A DNA stretch of 64,000 nucleotides from Tenacibaculum jejuense (GTDB lineage Bacteria > Bacteroidota > Bacteroidia > Flavobacteriales > Flavobacteriaceae), in NCBI RefSeq assembly GCF_900198195.1, contig NZ_LT899436.1, forward strand, positions 3,810,001 through 3,874,000. Direction: 5' to 3'. The notes beneath the pieces are model-generated. The model had not been told where the DNA came from. It did not search any database and saw only the letters and a program-made list of their open reading frames with translations. Within the stretch, counting starts at the first letter, position 1. Each line of letters opens with the position of its first letter. Made by a program: the position numbers and the translations under genes. Positions 1-9,386 of this stretch are shown here, in pieces.

Positions 1-48
1 TATTCCAAAATCTCTAGTGATCGTTGCTTTCATTTCTGAAAGCGGATG

Positions 49-79
49 CAAAATTATAAACTATTTTTAAACTGACAAA
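49..79 (-). promoter_or_regulatory. Tandem promoter P1 (rRNA-operon-like array)
   Basis: Reading leftwards, TTTG at 79-76 and TAATTTTG at 56-49 are separated by 19 nt, matching the Bacteroidetes -33/-7 consensus. The transcribed start continues GCATCCGCTTTC and can form a small TTTC/GAAA hairpin. It is the promoter nearest the window edge, so the gene it serves lies outside. That this is an rRNA operon is inferred from the tandem arrangement. Confidence 0.7.
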
Positions 80-161
80 ACTTTTTTAAGTTTTTTTTTA
101 ATTTTTATTTTCACATCTCAAACCCTTTAAAAGAACTTCGTTTCATTTCTGAAAGCGGATG

Positions 162-192
162 CAAAACTATAAACTTTTTTTAATCTGACAAA
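162..192 (-). promoter_or_regulatory. Tandem promoter P2
   Basis: TTTG (192-189), a 19-nt spacer and TAGTTTTG (169-162). The sequence from the -33 box to about 25 nt past the -7 box is nearly identical to P1 (CTGACAAAACTTTTTTAAG on the plus strand and GCATCCGCTTTCAG in the transcript), so P1 and P2 are a 113-bp tandem duplication. Confidence 0.7.
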
Positions 193-274
193 ACTTTTTT
201 AAGTTTTTTTTCGCCTGTTTTAATTTAAATTTTACAACCAAAAAATCAATGAACTCCGTGTCAAAAACGGACTG

Positions 275-307
275 CAAATATAGAAACTTTAATCTCATTC
301 CCGCAAG
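275..307 (-). promoter_or_regulatory. Tandem promoter P3
   Basis: TATATTTG (282-275) preceded by TTG (306-304) with a 21-nt spacer. The transcript would start near GCAGTCCG, the same initial sequence seen after the rplC-operon promoter at 9182, followed by a CCGT/ACGG mini-hairpin. It is weaker than P1/P2 because the -33 box is CTTG rather than TTTG. Confidence 0.55.
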
Positions 308-406
308 TAAAATCTTAATTATTTTTTAACCCTAATTTTACTCTTTTTTCACAATCTGTTAATGAACTTACACAAACTCTAAACTGCGTTTTTCCGTTTG
401 CGGGTG

Positions 407-438
407 CAAAACTACACCCTCTTTTTAATCTACACAAA
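407..438 (-). promoter_or_regulatory. Tandem promoter P4
   Basis: TTTG (438-435), a 20-nt spacer and TAGTTTTG (414-407). The transcript would begin GCACCCGC and contains a GCAAACGG/CCGTTT-type inverted repeat. It is the outermost of four promoters spaced 113-132 bp apart. The stretch from 440 to 531 is A-rich and I see no further signal in it. Confidence 0.6.
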
Positions 439-531
439 CTTTTTCCAATAAAAATTTAAAAAAAAACAAAACAAAACAATAATTCCCTCTAAAACAAAAC
501 AATATAAATCATAAAAGAAGCACTACTTAAA

Positions 532-1644
532 CTAATTACTCCTTGACTTCATCCCAAATAAAAAACGCAGCACTTTAATTCGAGATATTAAAAACATATA
601 AAAAAACAATAAAACTAATAAGGAAACACTAAAAAGAGATATAATTTTGATTGTGATTGAAACATTAAACTTAATAATATAATACCCAAATACAATAATT
701 ATAGTTTGATGTAGTAAATAAAATGGGTAAACAGCTTCATTAAGTTTAATCAATAATTTACTTTTTTTATTTAGTAAGACTTGGCTATAACCTAATATTG
801 TTATAATTGTTGACCAAGATAACAAGGTGCAAACGAGATACCACAGTCTCCATCTATTAGATAAAGTAACATATGGCTTTATAAATTCACTAGGCAAAAA
901 GTAATAAGCGTAAAATAATAATGAGAAAATTATAGTGAGTTTGAAGTTTAATTTTCTTTTATTTAATAATAAACTCCATAATTGATCTACATTAGAAATT
1001 AGAATCCCGCTGAAAAAAAAGAAACCAAAGTAAAATGTAGTAGATAAATTAAAAAAACTTTTAGAATCACTTGGAAAAAACTCTTTCGTTATTATTCTAA
1101 TAGCAATTAAAAATATCCCCCAAAACATTATACCATACTTATCAGTTTTAATTCTTATCCATTTTTTAAAGTTTTTGCTCTTATTCGATTTTATAAAAAT
1201 CACGAAAGGAATAAAAAAAATCGACATCAATAAAAGATTTTCAATAAACCATAAATGATTAACTTTTAGTTTCGATACTAAAACAGGATAAGAAGAAAAA
1301 TAACTTTTATATTTTGATGTGTTTTCAAAAAATGTTTGAGGTGGTATTAAAAATAATATACCAAAGACTAAAGGAATTAAAAGCCTAAGCAATCTTTCTT
1401 TTATAAAAGAAATCCAATTTCTCTTTGAAAAGGCAAATACAGTTCCTACTCCTGAGATAAAAAATAAAAGAGGTAATCTGAATTGTTCAAAATACACCAT
1501 AATATCATCTAACAATTTACTATGAGTATTATTCATAATATGGAAATTATCTCCATTGAAAGGCATTAGAACGTGATGTAGAAACACTGCAAAAACAGAA
1601 ATAACTCGTAACCAATCTAAATCGTATCGTCTTTGTTTTATCAT
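532..1644 (-). CDS. Acyltransferase family 3 membrane protein
   Basis: This 370-residue, very hydrophobic protein has about ten membrane segments and opens with the acyltransferase-3 signature YDLDWLRVISVFAVFLHHV, which holds the paired histidines typical of the OafA/MdoC group. Such proteins transfer acyl groups (acetyl, succinyl) to cell-surface glycans or lipids; the substrate is not evident here. The length is normal for the family. It lies about 100 nt downstream of the broken LytTR regulator on the same strand, so it may once have been under its control; this is inference. Confidence 0.85.
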   Translation of the reverse strand: MIKQRRYDLDWLRVISVFAVFLHHVLMPFNGDNFHIMNNTHSKLLDDIMVYFEQFRLPLLFFISGVGTVFAFSKRNWISFIKERLLRLLIPLVFGILFLIPPQTFFENTSKYKSYFSSYPVLVSKLKVNHLWFIENLLLMSIFFIPFVIFIKSNKSKNFKKWIRIKTDKYGIMFWGIFLIAIRIITKEFFPSDSKSFFNLSTTFYFGFFFFSGILISNVDQLWSLLLNKRKLNFKLTIIFSLLFYAYYFLPSEFIKPYVTLSNRWRLWYLVCTLLSWSTIITILGYSQVLLNKKSKLLIKLNEAVYPFYLLHQTIIIVFGYYIIKFNVSITIKIISLFSVSLLVLLFFYMFLISRIKVLRFLFGMKSRSN

Positions 1645-1745
1645 TATTAGTCGTTAAATTTTTCACGAAACTAATTTCAAGAAAACAATTATTGATTAAT
1701 TATTATGAGTTTGGGACGAGTAACATAGTAAATGTTATCAATAAC

Positions 1746-2598
1746 TTATAGATTTTGATTTTTAAACTTGTATTCGAATTCGGGTATTAATTTTCTTGAC
1801 ACAGGTATATACTCTTTATCATTAATCCAAAGTTGTAATCCTTGTGAATTACCTATCACTTTTTTTATAACTTTTAAGTTAATGATATATGATCTGTGTA
1901 CACGGCAAATATTAGCACAATCAGACAATTGTTTTTCAAAACTTTTAATTGTGATCCTTTTTAATAACACTAGATTATCTTCTAAATAGATTTCTAGATA
2001 ATTTTTATCTGATTTTGCATAAAGGAAATTATTCAGATTAAGAGTAAAATCATCTGATTATGACCTGAGTTTTTATTTCAATATGTTTCTCAACTTCATT
2101 TAGAGTTGCATTTAAAGTTGAATCTAAATCTTTGCTCTTCTTTATATAGATATTTTTTAGTCTTTCGATATTAATTGATGTTATAACAAAAATCAAGAGT
2201 CCGCCTACTAAAATAGTATTCCTAATTTCTTCAACTAAATATTTAAATGACCAATTATCATCTTTTAAGTAAATAATGTCTCTGATTAAAAACTGAGAAA
2301 CTCCAATAGTTAATAAAACTAGAAAGAAAAAAGAGAATTCATTTTTGAGTATCCAATCATTCTTATTATCTCTAAAAAAATTCAAAACTATGACTGAAGA
2401 CATAAAAACAGTGAATGATACTGCAGAATGGGTAATAGATATAGATAGGAAACTAAATTTTAACTCTTCATAATTGACATCAAAAGGTTCGAATAAAATT
2501 GAGAATAAAGTAGAAAGAACAAAAACTAGTATTGAAATTAAGATAGCAGTTTTTATGTCGTAGTAAAATGGATAAGAAAGATTGAAATATTTTCTCAA
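1746..2598 (-). pseudogene. Frameshifted LytTR-family membrane-bound regulator
   Basis: Two adjacent frames together make one familiar flavobacterial protein. The upstream frame (to the stop at 2050-2052) encodes four membrane segments with the subfamily's PFxxD-like loop (LFEPFDVN). The downstream frame, open from 2057 to 1746, encodes a complete LytTR DNA-binding domain: NNFLYAKSDKNYLEIYL, then CRVHRSYIINL. Removing one base near 2055-2062 joins them (V-I-S-D-D-F-T-L). An ATG at 2652 is in frame, but its first codons lie inside the rpsN terminator, so the TTG at 2598 (LRKYFNLSYPF) is a better start. Intact relatives are about 270-290 residues. It is either a real frameshift or a sequencing error. 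Confidence 0.75.
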
Positions 2599-2618
2599 TA
2601 TGTTTTTTTTGCAAAATA

Positions 2619-2661
2619 AAAAAAGGCACACAAACTTATACAAGTTGTGCACCTTTTTATT
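2619..2661 (-). terminator. Rho-independent terminator after rpsN
   Basis: In the minus direction AAAAAGGTGCACAACTTG pairs across a TAT loop with AAGTTTGTGTGCC, using two G-U pairs and one bulge, and ends in a T-run. It sits 20 nt past the rpsN stop and closes the ribosomal operon before rpsH. Confidence 0.8.
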
Positions 2662-2681
2662 ATTTGATAAACTGATAAATT

Positions 2682-2951
2682 CTACCAGCTTGCTTTTTTT
2701 ACACCAGGAATTAAACCTTGGTTAGCCATTTCACGGAAAGTAACACGTGAAATACCAAACTGACGCATATATCCTTTTGGACGTCCAGTTAATTTACAAC
2801 GATTGTGCATTCTAACTGGTGAAGCGTTCTTAGGTAACTTTTGTAATGCTTCGTAATCTCCAGCTTCTTTTAAAGCCTTTCTTTTTTCAGCATACTTAGC
2901 TACAGTTTTAGCTCTTTTACGCTCACGCGCTTTCATTGATTCTTTAGCCAT
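2682..2951 (-). CDS. rpsN: Small ribosomal subunit protein S14
   Basis: This 89-residue protein of the 30S head has the signature [23 protein letters not shown]. Only one cysteine is present, so it is the zinc-free (C-minus) long form. It follows rplE after a 3-nt gap and is the last gene of this operon: a terminator follows at once, where most bacteria continue with rpsH and rplF. Confidence 0.97.
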   Translation of the reverse strand: MAKESMKARERKRAKTVAKYAEKRKALKEAGDYEALQKLPKNASPVRMHNRCKLTGRPKGYMRQFGISRVTFREMANQGLIPGVKKASW

Positions 2952-2954
2952 CTT

Positions 2955-3506
2955 TTAATTCTTTTTAAATGGTAAACCTAATTCTCCTAATAATGATTTA
3001 GCTTCTTTATCAGTTTGTGCAGATGTTACAAAAGTAATATCCATACCACTAATTTTCTTCACTTGATCAATATTAATCTCTGGGTAGATGATTTGCTCAG
3101 TAATACCTAAGTTGTAATTACCTCTACCATCAAAACCATTTGCTTTAATTCCATCAAAATCTCTTACACGAGGTAAAGATGCAGTAACTAAACGATCTAA
3201 AAATTCGTACATGATATCTCCTCTTAACGTAACCTTAGCACCGATTGGCATACCTTTACGTAATTTGAAGTTTGCAACGTCTTTCTTAGAAACAGTTGGA
3301 ACTGCTTTCTGACCTGTTATTGAAGTTAATTCTTCAATTGCATAATCAATTAATTTCTTATCAGCAATAGCAGCACCTACACCTTTACTTACAACTATCT
3401 TTTGTAATTTAGGCACCTGCATTACGTTTTTATATCCGAACTCATCAGTTAGAGCTTTCATCACTCTAGCTTTGTATTCCTCTTTTAATCTTGGTACGTA
3501 ACTCAT
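2955..3506 (-). CDS. rplE: Large ribosomal subunit protein L5
   Basis: At 183 residues it has the usual length. L5 binds 5S rRNA and sits in the central protuberance of the 50S subunit. Recognisable blocks are [12 protein letters not shown] near the N-terminus and [16 protein letters not shown] in the C-terminal half. Gaps to rplX (2 nt) and rpsN (3 nt) indicate tight coupling. Confidence 0.97.
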   Translation of the reverse strand: MSYVPRLKEEYKARVMKALTDEFGYKNVMQVPKLQKIVVSKGVGAAIADKKLIDYAIEELTSITGQKAVPTVSKKDVANFKLRKGMPIGAKVTLRGDIMYEFLDRLVTASLPRVRDFDGIKANGFDGRGNYNLGITEQIIYPEINIDQVKKISGMDITFVTSAQTDKEAKSLLGELGLPFKKN

Positions 3507-3508
3507 GA

Positions 3509-3817
3509 TTATATTGCTTTTTTAGTTTTTTTAGAGATTCTAGTTTTAGTATCTCCTTCAACTTTATAACCTACTCTTACAGTTTCACCGTTCTCTACTA
3601 AAGCAACGTTTGAAATGTGTAATGGAGCTTCTTGCTTTACGATACCTCCTTGAGGGTTAGCAGCGTTTGGCTTAGTATGCTTAGAAACCATATTTACACC
3701 TTCTACTACTACTCTATCCTTATCTTTTAAGATACGTAAAACTTTTCCTTCAGATCCTTTGTGATCTCCTGCGATAACTTTAACAGTATCTCCTGATTTA
3801 ATTTTAAATTTCTTCAT
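3509..3817 (-). CDS. rplX: Large ribosomal subunit protein L24
   Basis: This 102-residue 50S assembly-initiator protein has an N-terminal KOW motif ([21 protein letters not shown]) followed by [10 protein letters not shown]. It lies between rplN (14-nt gap) and rplE (2-nt gap), the standard spc order. Confidence 0.97.
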   Translation of the reverse strand: MKKFKIKSGDTVKVIAGDHKGSEGKVLRILKDKDRVVVEGVNMVSKHTKPNAANPQGGIVKQEAPLHISNVALVENGETVRVGYKVEGDTKTRISKKTKKAI

Positions 3818-3831
3818 CTTAAAATCTGATT

Positions 3832-4200
3832 TTATAACACCTCAGGTGCTAATGATACTATTTTCATAAATTGTTTCTCACGTAATTCACGAGCCACAGG
3901 ACCGAATACACGTGTTCCTCTCATTTCCTCAGAAGGGTTTAAAAGTACACAAGCATTGTCATCAAATCTGATATATGATCCGTCTTTACGTCTAACTTCT
4001 TTCTTAGTACGAACAACAACTGCACGAGAAACTTGTCCTTTCTTTACAGTTCCGTTTGGAGTTGCAGACTTAACAGTAACAACTATTTTATCTCCAACGC
4101 TAGCGTAACGCTTTTTTGTTCCTCCTAAAACTCTAATCACTAAAACTTCTTTAGCTCCAGTGTTGTCTGCTACTTTTAATCTTGATTCTGTTTGTAACAT
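3832..4200 (-). CDS. rplN: Large ribosomal subunit protein L14
   Basis: At 122 residues it is exactly the family length. It starts [20 protein letters not shown] and ends with [19 protein letters not shown], both typical of L14, which bridges 50S and 30S. Only one nucleotide separates it from rpsQ. Confidence 0.98.
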   Translation of the reverse strand: MLQTESRLKVADNTGAKEVLVIRVLGGTKKRYASVGDKIVVTVKSATPNGTVKKGQVSRAVVVRTKKEVRRKDGSYIRFDDNACVLLNPSEEMRGTRVFGPVARELREKQFMKIVSLAPEVL

Positions 4201-4201
4201 A

Positions 4202-4459
4202 TTATTTAGCTCTTTCTAGGATTTCTACTAATCTCCAACGCTTAGATTTACTTAATGGACGAGTTTCCATTATTTTAACTGTATCTCCAATGTTGCAATC
4301 GTTATTCTCGTCATGTGCAACGTACTTCTTAGTCTTTAATACGAACTTTCCGTACATTGGGTGCTTTACTCTTTTTACCTCGCTAACTACGATAGACTTC
4401 TCCATCTTGTTGCTTGATACAACACCTATTCTCTCTTTTCTAAGATTTCTTTTTTCCAT
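4202..4459 (-). CDS. rpsQ: Small ribosomal subunit protein S17
   Basis: This 85-residue 16S rRNA-binding OB-fold protein has the motifs [14 protein letters not shown] and [21 protein letters not shown]. It follows rpmC after 19 nt, the normal S10-to-spc order. Confidence 0.97.
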   Translation of the reverse strand: MEKRNLRKERIGVVSSNKMEKSIVVSEVKRVKHPMYGKFVLKTKKYVAHDENNDCNIGDTVKIMETRPLSKSKRWRLVEILERAK

Positions 4460-4478
4460 CTTTAAAACTGACTAGAAT

Positions 4479-4670
4479 TTATTGTAATTCTCTTTTAGTT
4501 AACTCTGTAGCAATTCTTGCTACAGTTCTTCTTAAGGTTTTTAACTGCAAAGGATTTTCCAATGGAGTTATAGCGTGAGCCATCTTAAGATCAGTATAGT
4601 TTTTCTTCAACGCTCCAAGCTTACCTTGTAAGTCAGCTGTTGATAATTCTTTTACTTCTGATTGTTTCAT
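4479..4670 (-). CDS. rpmC: Large ribosomal subunit protein L29
   Basis: This is a 63-residue two-helix protein near the peptide exit tunnel. KQSEVKELS at the N-terminus and LRRTVARIATELTKRE at the C-terminus are characteristic. It lies 12 nt after rplP. Confidence 0.96.
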   Translation of the reverse strand: MKQSEVKELSTADLQGKLGALKKNYTDLKMAHAITPLENPLQLKTLRRTVARIATELTKRELQ

Positions 4671-4682
4671 GATATATTAGAA

Positions 4683-5114
4683 TTAAGCGTTATAATCAAA
4701 ATCTCTTGCAATGATAAACTTTGTTTTCACTGGAAGTTTTTGTGCAGCTAAGCGTAATGCTTCTTTAGCTACTTCCATTGGTACTCCACCAACTTCAAAT
4801 AATATTCTTCCTGGCTTAACAACAGCAACAAAATGATCAGGTGCACCTTTACCTTTACCCATACGTACCTCTAACGGTTTCTTTGTTATTGGCTTGTCTG
4901 GGAAAATTTTAATCCAAAGTTGTCCCTCTCTTTTCATGTAACGAGTTGCCGCGATACGAGCAGCTTCTATTTGACGAGAAGTAAGTAAGTTCTGATCTAA
5001 GGATTTGATACCAAACATTCCGTTTGATAATTGAGTTCCTCTTCCAGAGTTTCCACTCATATTACCTTTACCCTTCTGAACTCTACGAAATTTTACTCTT
5101 TTTGGCTGTAACAT
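4683..5114 (-). CDS. rplP: Large ribosomal subunit protein L16
   Basis: This 143-residue protein organises the A-site tRNA region of the 50S subunit. It begins [19 protein letters not shown] and contains [20 protein letters not shown] and [18 protein letters not shown]. The arginine normally hydroxylated in some bacteria lies in the latter region, but nothing nearby indicates modification. It lies 18 nt after rpsC. Confidence 0.97.
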   Translation of the reverse strand: MLQPKRVKFRRVQKGKGNMSGNSGRGTQLSNGMFGIKSLDQNLLTSRQIEAARIAATRYMKREGQLWIKIFPDKPITKKPLEVRMGKGKGAPDHFVAVVKPGRILFEVGGVPMEVAKEALRLAAQKLPVKTKFIIARDFDYNA

Positions 5115-5132
5115 CTCAAATTTCTTTTAAAA

Positions 5133-5855
5133 TTATTTTCTTCTGCGAGGTTGACGTCTACCACCTCCACCTTTGTTGTTCGAATTACCTTTTTGCTTAG
5201 ATAATCCAACTAACGGAGATAATTCACGTTTTCCATAAACCTCACCTTTCATGATCCATACTTTCACACCGATTCTTCCGTATGTAGTATGCGCTTCAAC
5301 AAGTGAATAATCGATATCTGCTCTAAAAGTAGATAAAGGAATTCTTCCTTCTTTATAGTGTTCAGAACGCGCCATTTCAGCTCCGTTTAAACGACCAGAA
5401 AGTTGTACTTTAATACCTTCTGCGTTCATACGCATTGCAGCCGCGATAGCCATTTTAGTAGCACGTTTATATGAAATTCTATTTTCAATTTGACGAGCAA
5501 TACTAGCTGCAACTAAGTTTGCATCTAATTCTGGACGCTTAATTTCGAAAATGTTAATTTGAACTTCTTTTCCTGTAATCTTCTTAAGCTCTTCTTTTAA
5601 CTTGTCTACCTCTTGACCTCCTTTACCAATAATGATACCTGGACGTGCAGTAGTGATAGTAACGGTTACAAGTTTTAAAGTACGCTCGATGATAATACGA
5701 GAAACACTTGCTTTAGATAATCTGGCTTTTAAATACCTTCTTATCTTGTCATCTTCAGCAATTTTATCACCGTAGTCATTTCCACCATACCAGTTAGATT
5801 CCCATCCTCTGATGATTCCTAAACGATTTCCTATTGGATTTGTTTTTTGTCCCAT
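5133..5855 (-). CDS. rpsC: Small ribosomal subunit protein S3
   Basis: This 240-residue protein forms part of the mRNA entry channel. It shows the start [23 protein letters not shown], a KH domain with [19 protein letters not shown], and the C-terminal [16 protein letters not shown]. The tail from about residue 218 is a basic, glycine-rich extension ([12 protein letters not shown]). It lies 12 nt downstream of rplV. Confidence 0.97.
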   Translation of the reverse strand: MGQKTNPIGNRLGIIRGWESNWYGGNDYGDKIAEDDKIRRYLKARLSKASVSRIIIERTLKLVTVTITTARPGIIIGKGGQEVDKLKEELKKITGKEVQINIFEIKRPELDANLVAASIARQIENRISYKRATKMAIAAAMRMNAEGIKVQLSGRLNGAEMARSEHYKEGRIPLSTFRADIDYSLVEAHTTYGRIGVKVWIMKGEVYGKRELSPLVGLSKQKGNSNNKGGGGRRQPRRRK

Positions 5856-5867
5856 TTCTACTAATGA

Positions 5868-6272
5868 TTAATTACTGTTATTTTTAGTTCCTAACTCTAA
5901 AGTTACGTGATTAGAACGCTTACGAATTCTATGAGCACGACCTTGTGGAGCTGGTCTTAATCTCTTTAACATTCCTGCGCTATCTACATAAATAGACTGT
6001 ACGAATAATCCAGCATCCTCGATACTTGCATCTTCATTCTTCGCTTGCCAGTTAGCAATTGCAGATAATAATAACTTTTCTAAGTTACGAGATGCTTCTT
6101 TTGGACTGAATTTTAAGATTTGTAAAGCTTTTTCAACTTCAACACCTCTAATTTGATCCGCTACTAAACGCATTTTTCTTGGTGATGTAGGACAGTTTGT
6201 AAGCTTAGCGATAGCTCTTTGCTTCTTAGCTTCTTTTAACTGTTCTGCCATGTTATGTTTACGACTTCCCAT
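5868..6272 (-). CDS. rplV: Large ribosomal subunit protein L22
   Basis: This 134-residue protein lines the exit tunnel with its beta-hairpin loop ([20 protein letters not shown] near the C-terminus). The core signature [15 protein letters not shown] is intact. The N-terminus [18 protein letters not shown] is a Bacteroidetes-type extension, so the first ATG is kept as the start. Confidence 0.97.
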   Translation of the reverse strand: MGSRKHNMAEQLKEAKKQRAIAKLTNCPTSPRKMRLVADQIRGVEVEKALQILKFSPKEASRNLEKLLLSAIANWQAKNEDASIEDAGLFVQSIYVDSAGMLKRLRPAPQGRAHRIRKRSNHVTLELGTKNNSN

Positions 6273-6279
6273 ATCCTAC

Positions 6280-6558
6280 TTATTTTTTTCCTTTATTTTT
6301 AGCACCTGCGTGTCCACGGAATGAACGCGTTGGTGAAAATTCGCCTAACTTATGACCTACCATGTTTTCAGTAACGTAAACAGGTACAAACTGACGTCCG
6401 TTATGAACAGCAATCGTTTGTCCAACAAAATCAGGAGTAATCATACTAGCTCTAGACCAAGTTTTGATTACAGATTTCTTACCTGATTCAACGTTAGCTA
6501 ACACTTTTCTTTCTAATTTGTAGTGAACGTAAGGTCCTTTTTTTAATGATCTTGCCAT
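6280..6558 (-). CDS. rpsS: Small ribosomal subunit protein S19
   Basis: This 92-residue 30S-head protein has [15 protein letters not shown] at the N-terminus and the family signature [16 protein letters not shown]. It lies 6 nt after rplB and 7 nt before rplV. Confidence 0.98.
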   Translation of the reverse strand: MARSLKKGPYVHYKLERKVLANVESGKKSVIKTWSRASMITPDFVGQTIAVHNGRQFVPVYVTENMVGHKLGEFSPTRSFRGHAGAKNKGKK

Positions 6559-6564
6559 GATTTA

Positions 6565-7389
6565 TTATTTCTTTCTACGTTCGATAATATACTTATTACT
6601 AGCCTTAGTCTTAGATCTAGTCTTATATCCTTTAGCTGGGATACCATTCTTAGATCTTGGATGTCCTCCAGAAGAACGTCCTTCACCACCACCCATTGGG
6701 TGATCAACTGGGTTCTTTCTAACTGCATTAGTTCTTGGTCTTCTACCTAACCATCTAGACCTACCAGCTTTACCAGAAACGATTAACTGATGATCTGAAT
6801 TAGATACAACTCCAATAGTAGCTAAACAAGTTTGTAAGATTAATCTTGTTTCTCCAGAAGGTAACTTAACTGTAGCATATTTTCCATCTCTTGCCATTAA
6901 CTGAGCAAAAGATCCAGCAGAACGAGCCATTACAGCTCCTTGACCTGGACGTAATTCGATACAAGAAATAGTTGTTCCTAAAGGAATATCACTTAAGAAC
7001 ATAGCGTTACCAACATCTGGTGTAGCTTCTTTTCCTGAAACGATAGTTTGTCCTACTTTTAATCCGTTTTGTGCAATCACATAACGCTTTTCTCCATCAG
7101 CATATTGAACTAAAGCGATAAACGCTGTACGGTTTGGATCGTACTCAATAGTTAATACTGTTGCAGGATCGTTATATCTATTTCTTTTGAAATCGATAAT
7201 ACGATATCTTCTCTTATGACCTCCACCTCTGTTAGGAGTAGTCATACGACCCTGATTGTTTCGACCTCCAGTTCTTTTTCTCGGTGCCAATAATGACTTT
7301 TCCGGCTTATCAGTAGTGATGGTGTCGAACCCATTCACAACTCTAAAACGCTGACCTGGTGTTATTGGTTTTAATTTTCTAACTGACAT
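6565..7389 (-). CDS. rplB: Large ribosomal subunit protein L2
   Basis: This 274-residue protein is needed for subunit association and peptidyl transfer. It has [20 protein letters not shown] near the N-terminus and [19 protein letters not shown] near the C-terminus, the latter holding the conserved histidine of the L2 active region. It lies 15 nt downstream of rplW. A 61-codon frame at 6543-6728 is only its shadow. Confidence 0.98.
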   Translation of the reverse strand: MSVRKLKPITPGQRFRVVNGFDTITTDKPEKSLLAPRKRTGGRNNQGRMTTPNRGGGHKRRYRIIDFKRNRYNDPATVLTIEYDPNRTAFIALVQYADGEKRYVIAQNGLKVGQTIVSGKEATPDVGNAMFLSDIPLGTTISCIELRPGQGAVMARSAGSFAQLMARDGKYATVKLPSGETRLILQTCLATIGVVSNSDHQLIVSGKAGRSRWLGRRPRTNAVRKNPVDHPMGGGEGRSSGGHPRSKNGIPAKGYKTRSKTKASNKYIIERRKK

Positions 7390-7404
7390 TTGTCTTGCTT
7401 ATTC

Positions 7405-7692
7405 TTATAGATTGTTATAAAAATCAATTTCGCCTTCTGCTAACTGAACAACCGCTTTTTTATAACCGCTTGTTAAACCAGAAACTAAACCTTTTTTAGT
7501 ATACTTAGTTTTTCTTAATGCTGGGTGATTTAAAGTTCTCACCTTTTCAACTGTTACTCCGTAAGCAGCTTCAACAGCATCTTTGATTTGAATTTTGTTA
7601 GCTTTCTTGTTTACAACAAAAGTGTAACGATTGAATCTTTCGCTATCGTTTGTTGCTTTTTCCGTAATAATAGGTTTTATTAAAATACTCAT
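7405..7692 (-). CDS. rplW: Large ribosomal subunit protein L23
   Basis: This 95-residue exit-tunnel protein is the docking site for trigger factor and SRP. ILIKPIITEKATN at the start and YTFVVNKKANKIQIKDAVEAAYGV are diagnostic. The gap from rplD is 11 nt. Confidence 0.97.
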   Translation of the reverse strand: MSILIKPIITEKATNDSERFNRYTFVVNKKANKIQIKDAVEAAYGVTVEKVRTLNHPALRKTKYTKKGLVSGLTSGYKKAVVQLAEGEIDFYNNL

Positions 7693-7703
7693 ATCTGAAA
7701 ATC

Positions 7704-8333
7704 CTATTTACTTAAGTTAGATTCAATTCCTTCTAAAGTACTTTCAGCAATAACTACTTTACCTGCGTTTAAAACGTTGTAAGTATTTATTCCTGTAGCA
7801 CTTACTACTTTAGAATTCTTTAAGTTACGAGATGATAAGTAAACATTTTTACTTTCAGTTCCTAACACGAATAAAGATTTTTTAGTATCTAATTCTAAAG
7901 CTTTTAATACATTAACAAATTCTTTAGTCTTTGGAGTTTCGAAATTGAAATCTTCAACTACTACTAAATTGCTATCTTTTGCTTGAATACTTAAAGCTGA
8001 TTTACGAGCTAAACGCTTTAAGTTTTTGTTTAATTTGAAAGAATAATTTCTTGGTCTTGGTCCGAAGATACGTCCTCCACCTCTGAATACAGGAGACTTG
8101 ATACTACCAGCACGAGCTGTACCTGTTCCTTTTTGTTTTTTAATCTTTCTTGTACTTCCTGCAATCTCACCTCTCTCTTTAGATTTGTGAGTACCTTGTC
8201 TTTGATTAGCCAAATATTGCTTTACATCTAAGTAAATTGCATGATCGTTTGGCTCTATTCCGAATACTTCGTTAGAAAGTTCAACTTTTCTACCAGTATC
8301 TTTTCCTGTAATATCTAATACTGCTACCTTCAT
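7704..8333 (-). CDS. rplD: Large ribosomal subunit protein L4
   Basis: At 209 residues it has the usual length. L4 reaches into the exit tunnel through the loop [23 protein letters not shown], which is present at about residues 60-95. The start codon shares one base with the rplC stop (TAATG at 8331-8335), which implies translational coupling. In gamma-proteobacteria L4 represses its own operon; whether it acts on the leader at 8951-9176 is unknown. Confidence 0.98.
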   Translation of the reverse strand: MKVAVLDITGKDTGRKVELSNEVFGIEPNDHAIYLDVKQYLANQRQGTHKSKERGEIAGSTRKIKKQKGTGTARAGSIKSPVFRGGGRIFGPRPRNYSFKLNKNLKRLARKSALSIQAKDSNLVVVEDFNFETPKTKEFVNVLKALELDTKKSLFVLGTESKNVYLSSRNLKNSKVVSATGINTYNVLNAGKVVIAESTLEGIESNLSK

Positions 8334-8950
8334 TACTTCTCAATAATTACATAAGAGTTTTTATGACCTGGAATAGCACCTTTTATTACTAAAAGATTCT
8401 TTTCTGGAACCACTTTTAATACTCTTAAATTTTGAACTTTAACTTTTTCGCCTCCCATACGTCCTGCCATACGCATTCCTTTGAATACTCTTGCAGGATA
8501 AGAAGCAGCACCAATAGAACCTGGCGCTCTTAAACGGTTATGTTGACCGTGAGTTGCTTGTCCAACACCACCAAATCCGTGACGTTTAACAACCCCTTGA
8601 AAACCTTTACCTTTAGAAGTTCCCGAAACATCCACGAACTCTCCTTCAGCAAAGTGCTCAACTGTAATTGAGTCACCCAATTTAAACTCTCCTTCGAAAC
8701 CTTGGAACTCAACGACTTTTTTCTTAGCAACGGTACCTGCTTTCTGAAAGTGACCGTCTAAAGCTTTATTAGAGCTTTTTGCCTTTTTGTCATCGAAACC
8801 AAGTTGTAAAGCATTGTAGCCATCAACCTCTTCGGTTCTGACTTGGGTAACTACGCAAGGACCTGCTTCGATCACAGTACATGGGATATTCTTCCCATTC
8901 TCGTCGAATAAGCTGGTCATTCCGATTTTTTTTCCTATTAACCCAGACAT
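8333..8950 (-). CDS. rplC: Large ribosomal subunit protein L3
   Basis: At 205 residues it is a normal L3, one of the two assembly-initiator proteins of the 50S subunit. The N-terminus [19 protein letters not shown] and the loop [29 protein letters not shown] are diagnostic. It is the first gene of the second ribosomal operon, about 225 nt downstream of a promoter at 9182-9213. Confidence 0.98.
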   Translation of the reverse strand: MSGLIGKKIGMTSLFDENGKNIPCTVIEAGPCVVTQVRTEEVDGYNALQLGFDDKKAKSSNKALDGHFQKAGTVAKKKVVEFQGFEGEFKLGDSITVEHFAEGEFVDVSGTSKGKGFQGVVKRHGFGGVGQATHGQHNRLRAPGSIGAASYPARVFKGMRMAGRMGGEKVKVQNLRVLKVVPEKNLLVIKGAIPGHKNSYVIIEK

Positions 8951-9176
8951 ATCTGTTAATTTTAAGACGATTAGATTTTTAATTTATCCAGCGCGTCTAT
9001 TCATAAATATTTATTTGAAACAAAAGTTTCTAGTCTTTAAAATTCCACTCAAAAAAAAAGAGCGTAAAACACGATTTTAGCTCTTAACTTATTGTGTTCT
9101 ACCGTTTTTCCTTCGCGAAACCCTCCGGACATGTTATCAAAATATCGTGTAAAAAACTGATTAACACTCAATTTCG
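8951..9176 (-). promoter_or_regulatory. rplC operon 5' leader with possible attenuator
   Basis: About 225 nt lie between the inferred transcription start and the rplC ATG, far longer than neighbouring leaders. The leader contains a G/C-rich stretch GGTTTCGCGAAGG flanked by CCG..CGG, a terminator-like hairpin at 9058-9085, and a 27-codon open frame (9132-9049) that runs through the hairpin. The last 100 nt before rplC are A/T-rich. It may sense ribosomal protein or translation; no described leader is clearly recognised. Confidence 0.5.
9051..9085 (-). terminator. Terminator-like hairpin inside rplC leader
   Basis: In the minus direction AAGAGCTAAAA, a TCGTG loop and TTTTACGCTCTT form an 11-bp stem with one bulged C, followed by nine T. 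The structure lies about 100 nt before rplC and after the promoter, so it would act as an attenuator rather than as the end of an upstream transcript; rpsJ already has its own terminator. Confidence 0.65.
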
Positions 9177-9181
9177 GACTG

Positions 9182-9214
9182 CGAAAGTATAAAAAAACAA
9201 ACACATAACCAAAA
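9182..9214 (-). promoter_or_regulatory. Promoter of the rplC-rpsN operon
   Basis: TTTG at 9213-9210, a 20-nt spacer and TACTTTCG at 9189-9182. The transcript begins close to GCAGTCCG, as at promoter P3 (275). The match to the Bacteroidetes consensus is good apart from the C in the -7 box. Confidence 0.65.
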
Positions 9215-9352
9215 TAATTTCAATTATTTAAATGATTTCATGATAGTTAGGTTCTCTTTTCTTTTATTATCTAATAACATCTCAATTTATATATTAAAAC
9301 AAATTTCATTGTTATCTAGTTAACTCTTTTCAATCAAATCTGTAATTACAAC

Positions 9353-9386
9353 AAAAAAGGCTTTTACAAAATTGTAAAAGCCTTTT
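9353..9386 (-). terminator. Rho-independent terminator after rpsJ
   Basis: A perfect 15-bp stem AAAAGGCTTTTACAA with a very short loop is followed in the minus direction by six T. It starts about 23 nt beyond the rpsJ stop and separates the str operon from the rplC operon. Confidence 0.9.

Noticed and set aside
4182..4475. 97-codon plus-strand frame over rplN/rpsQ
   Set aside because: It lies opposite two clear ribosomal genes and has no family resemblance.
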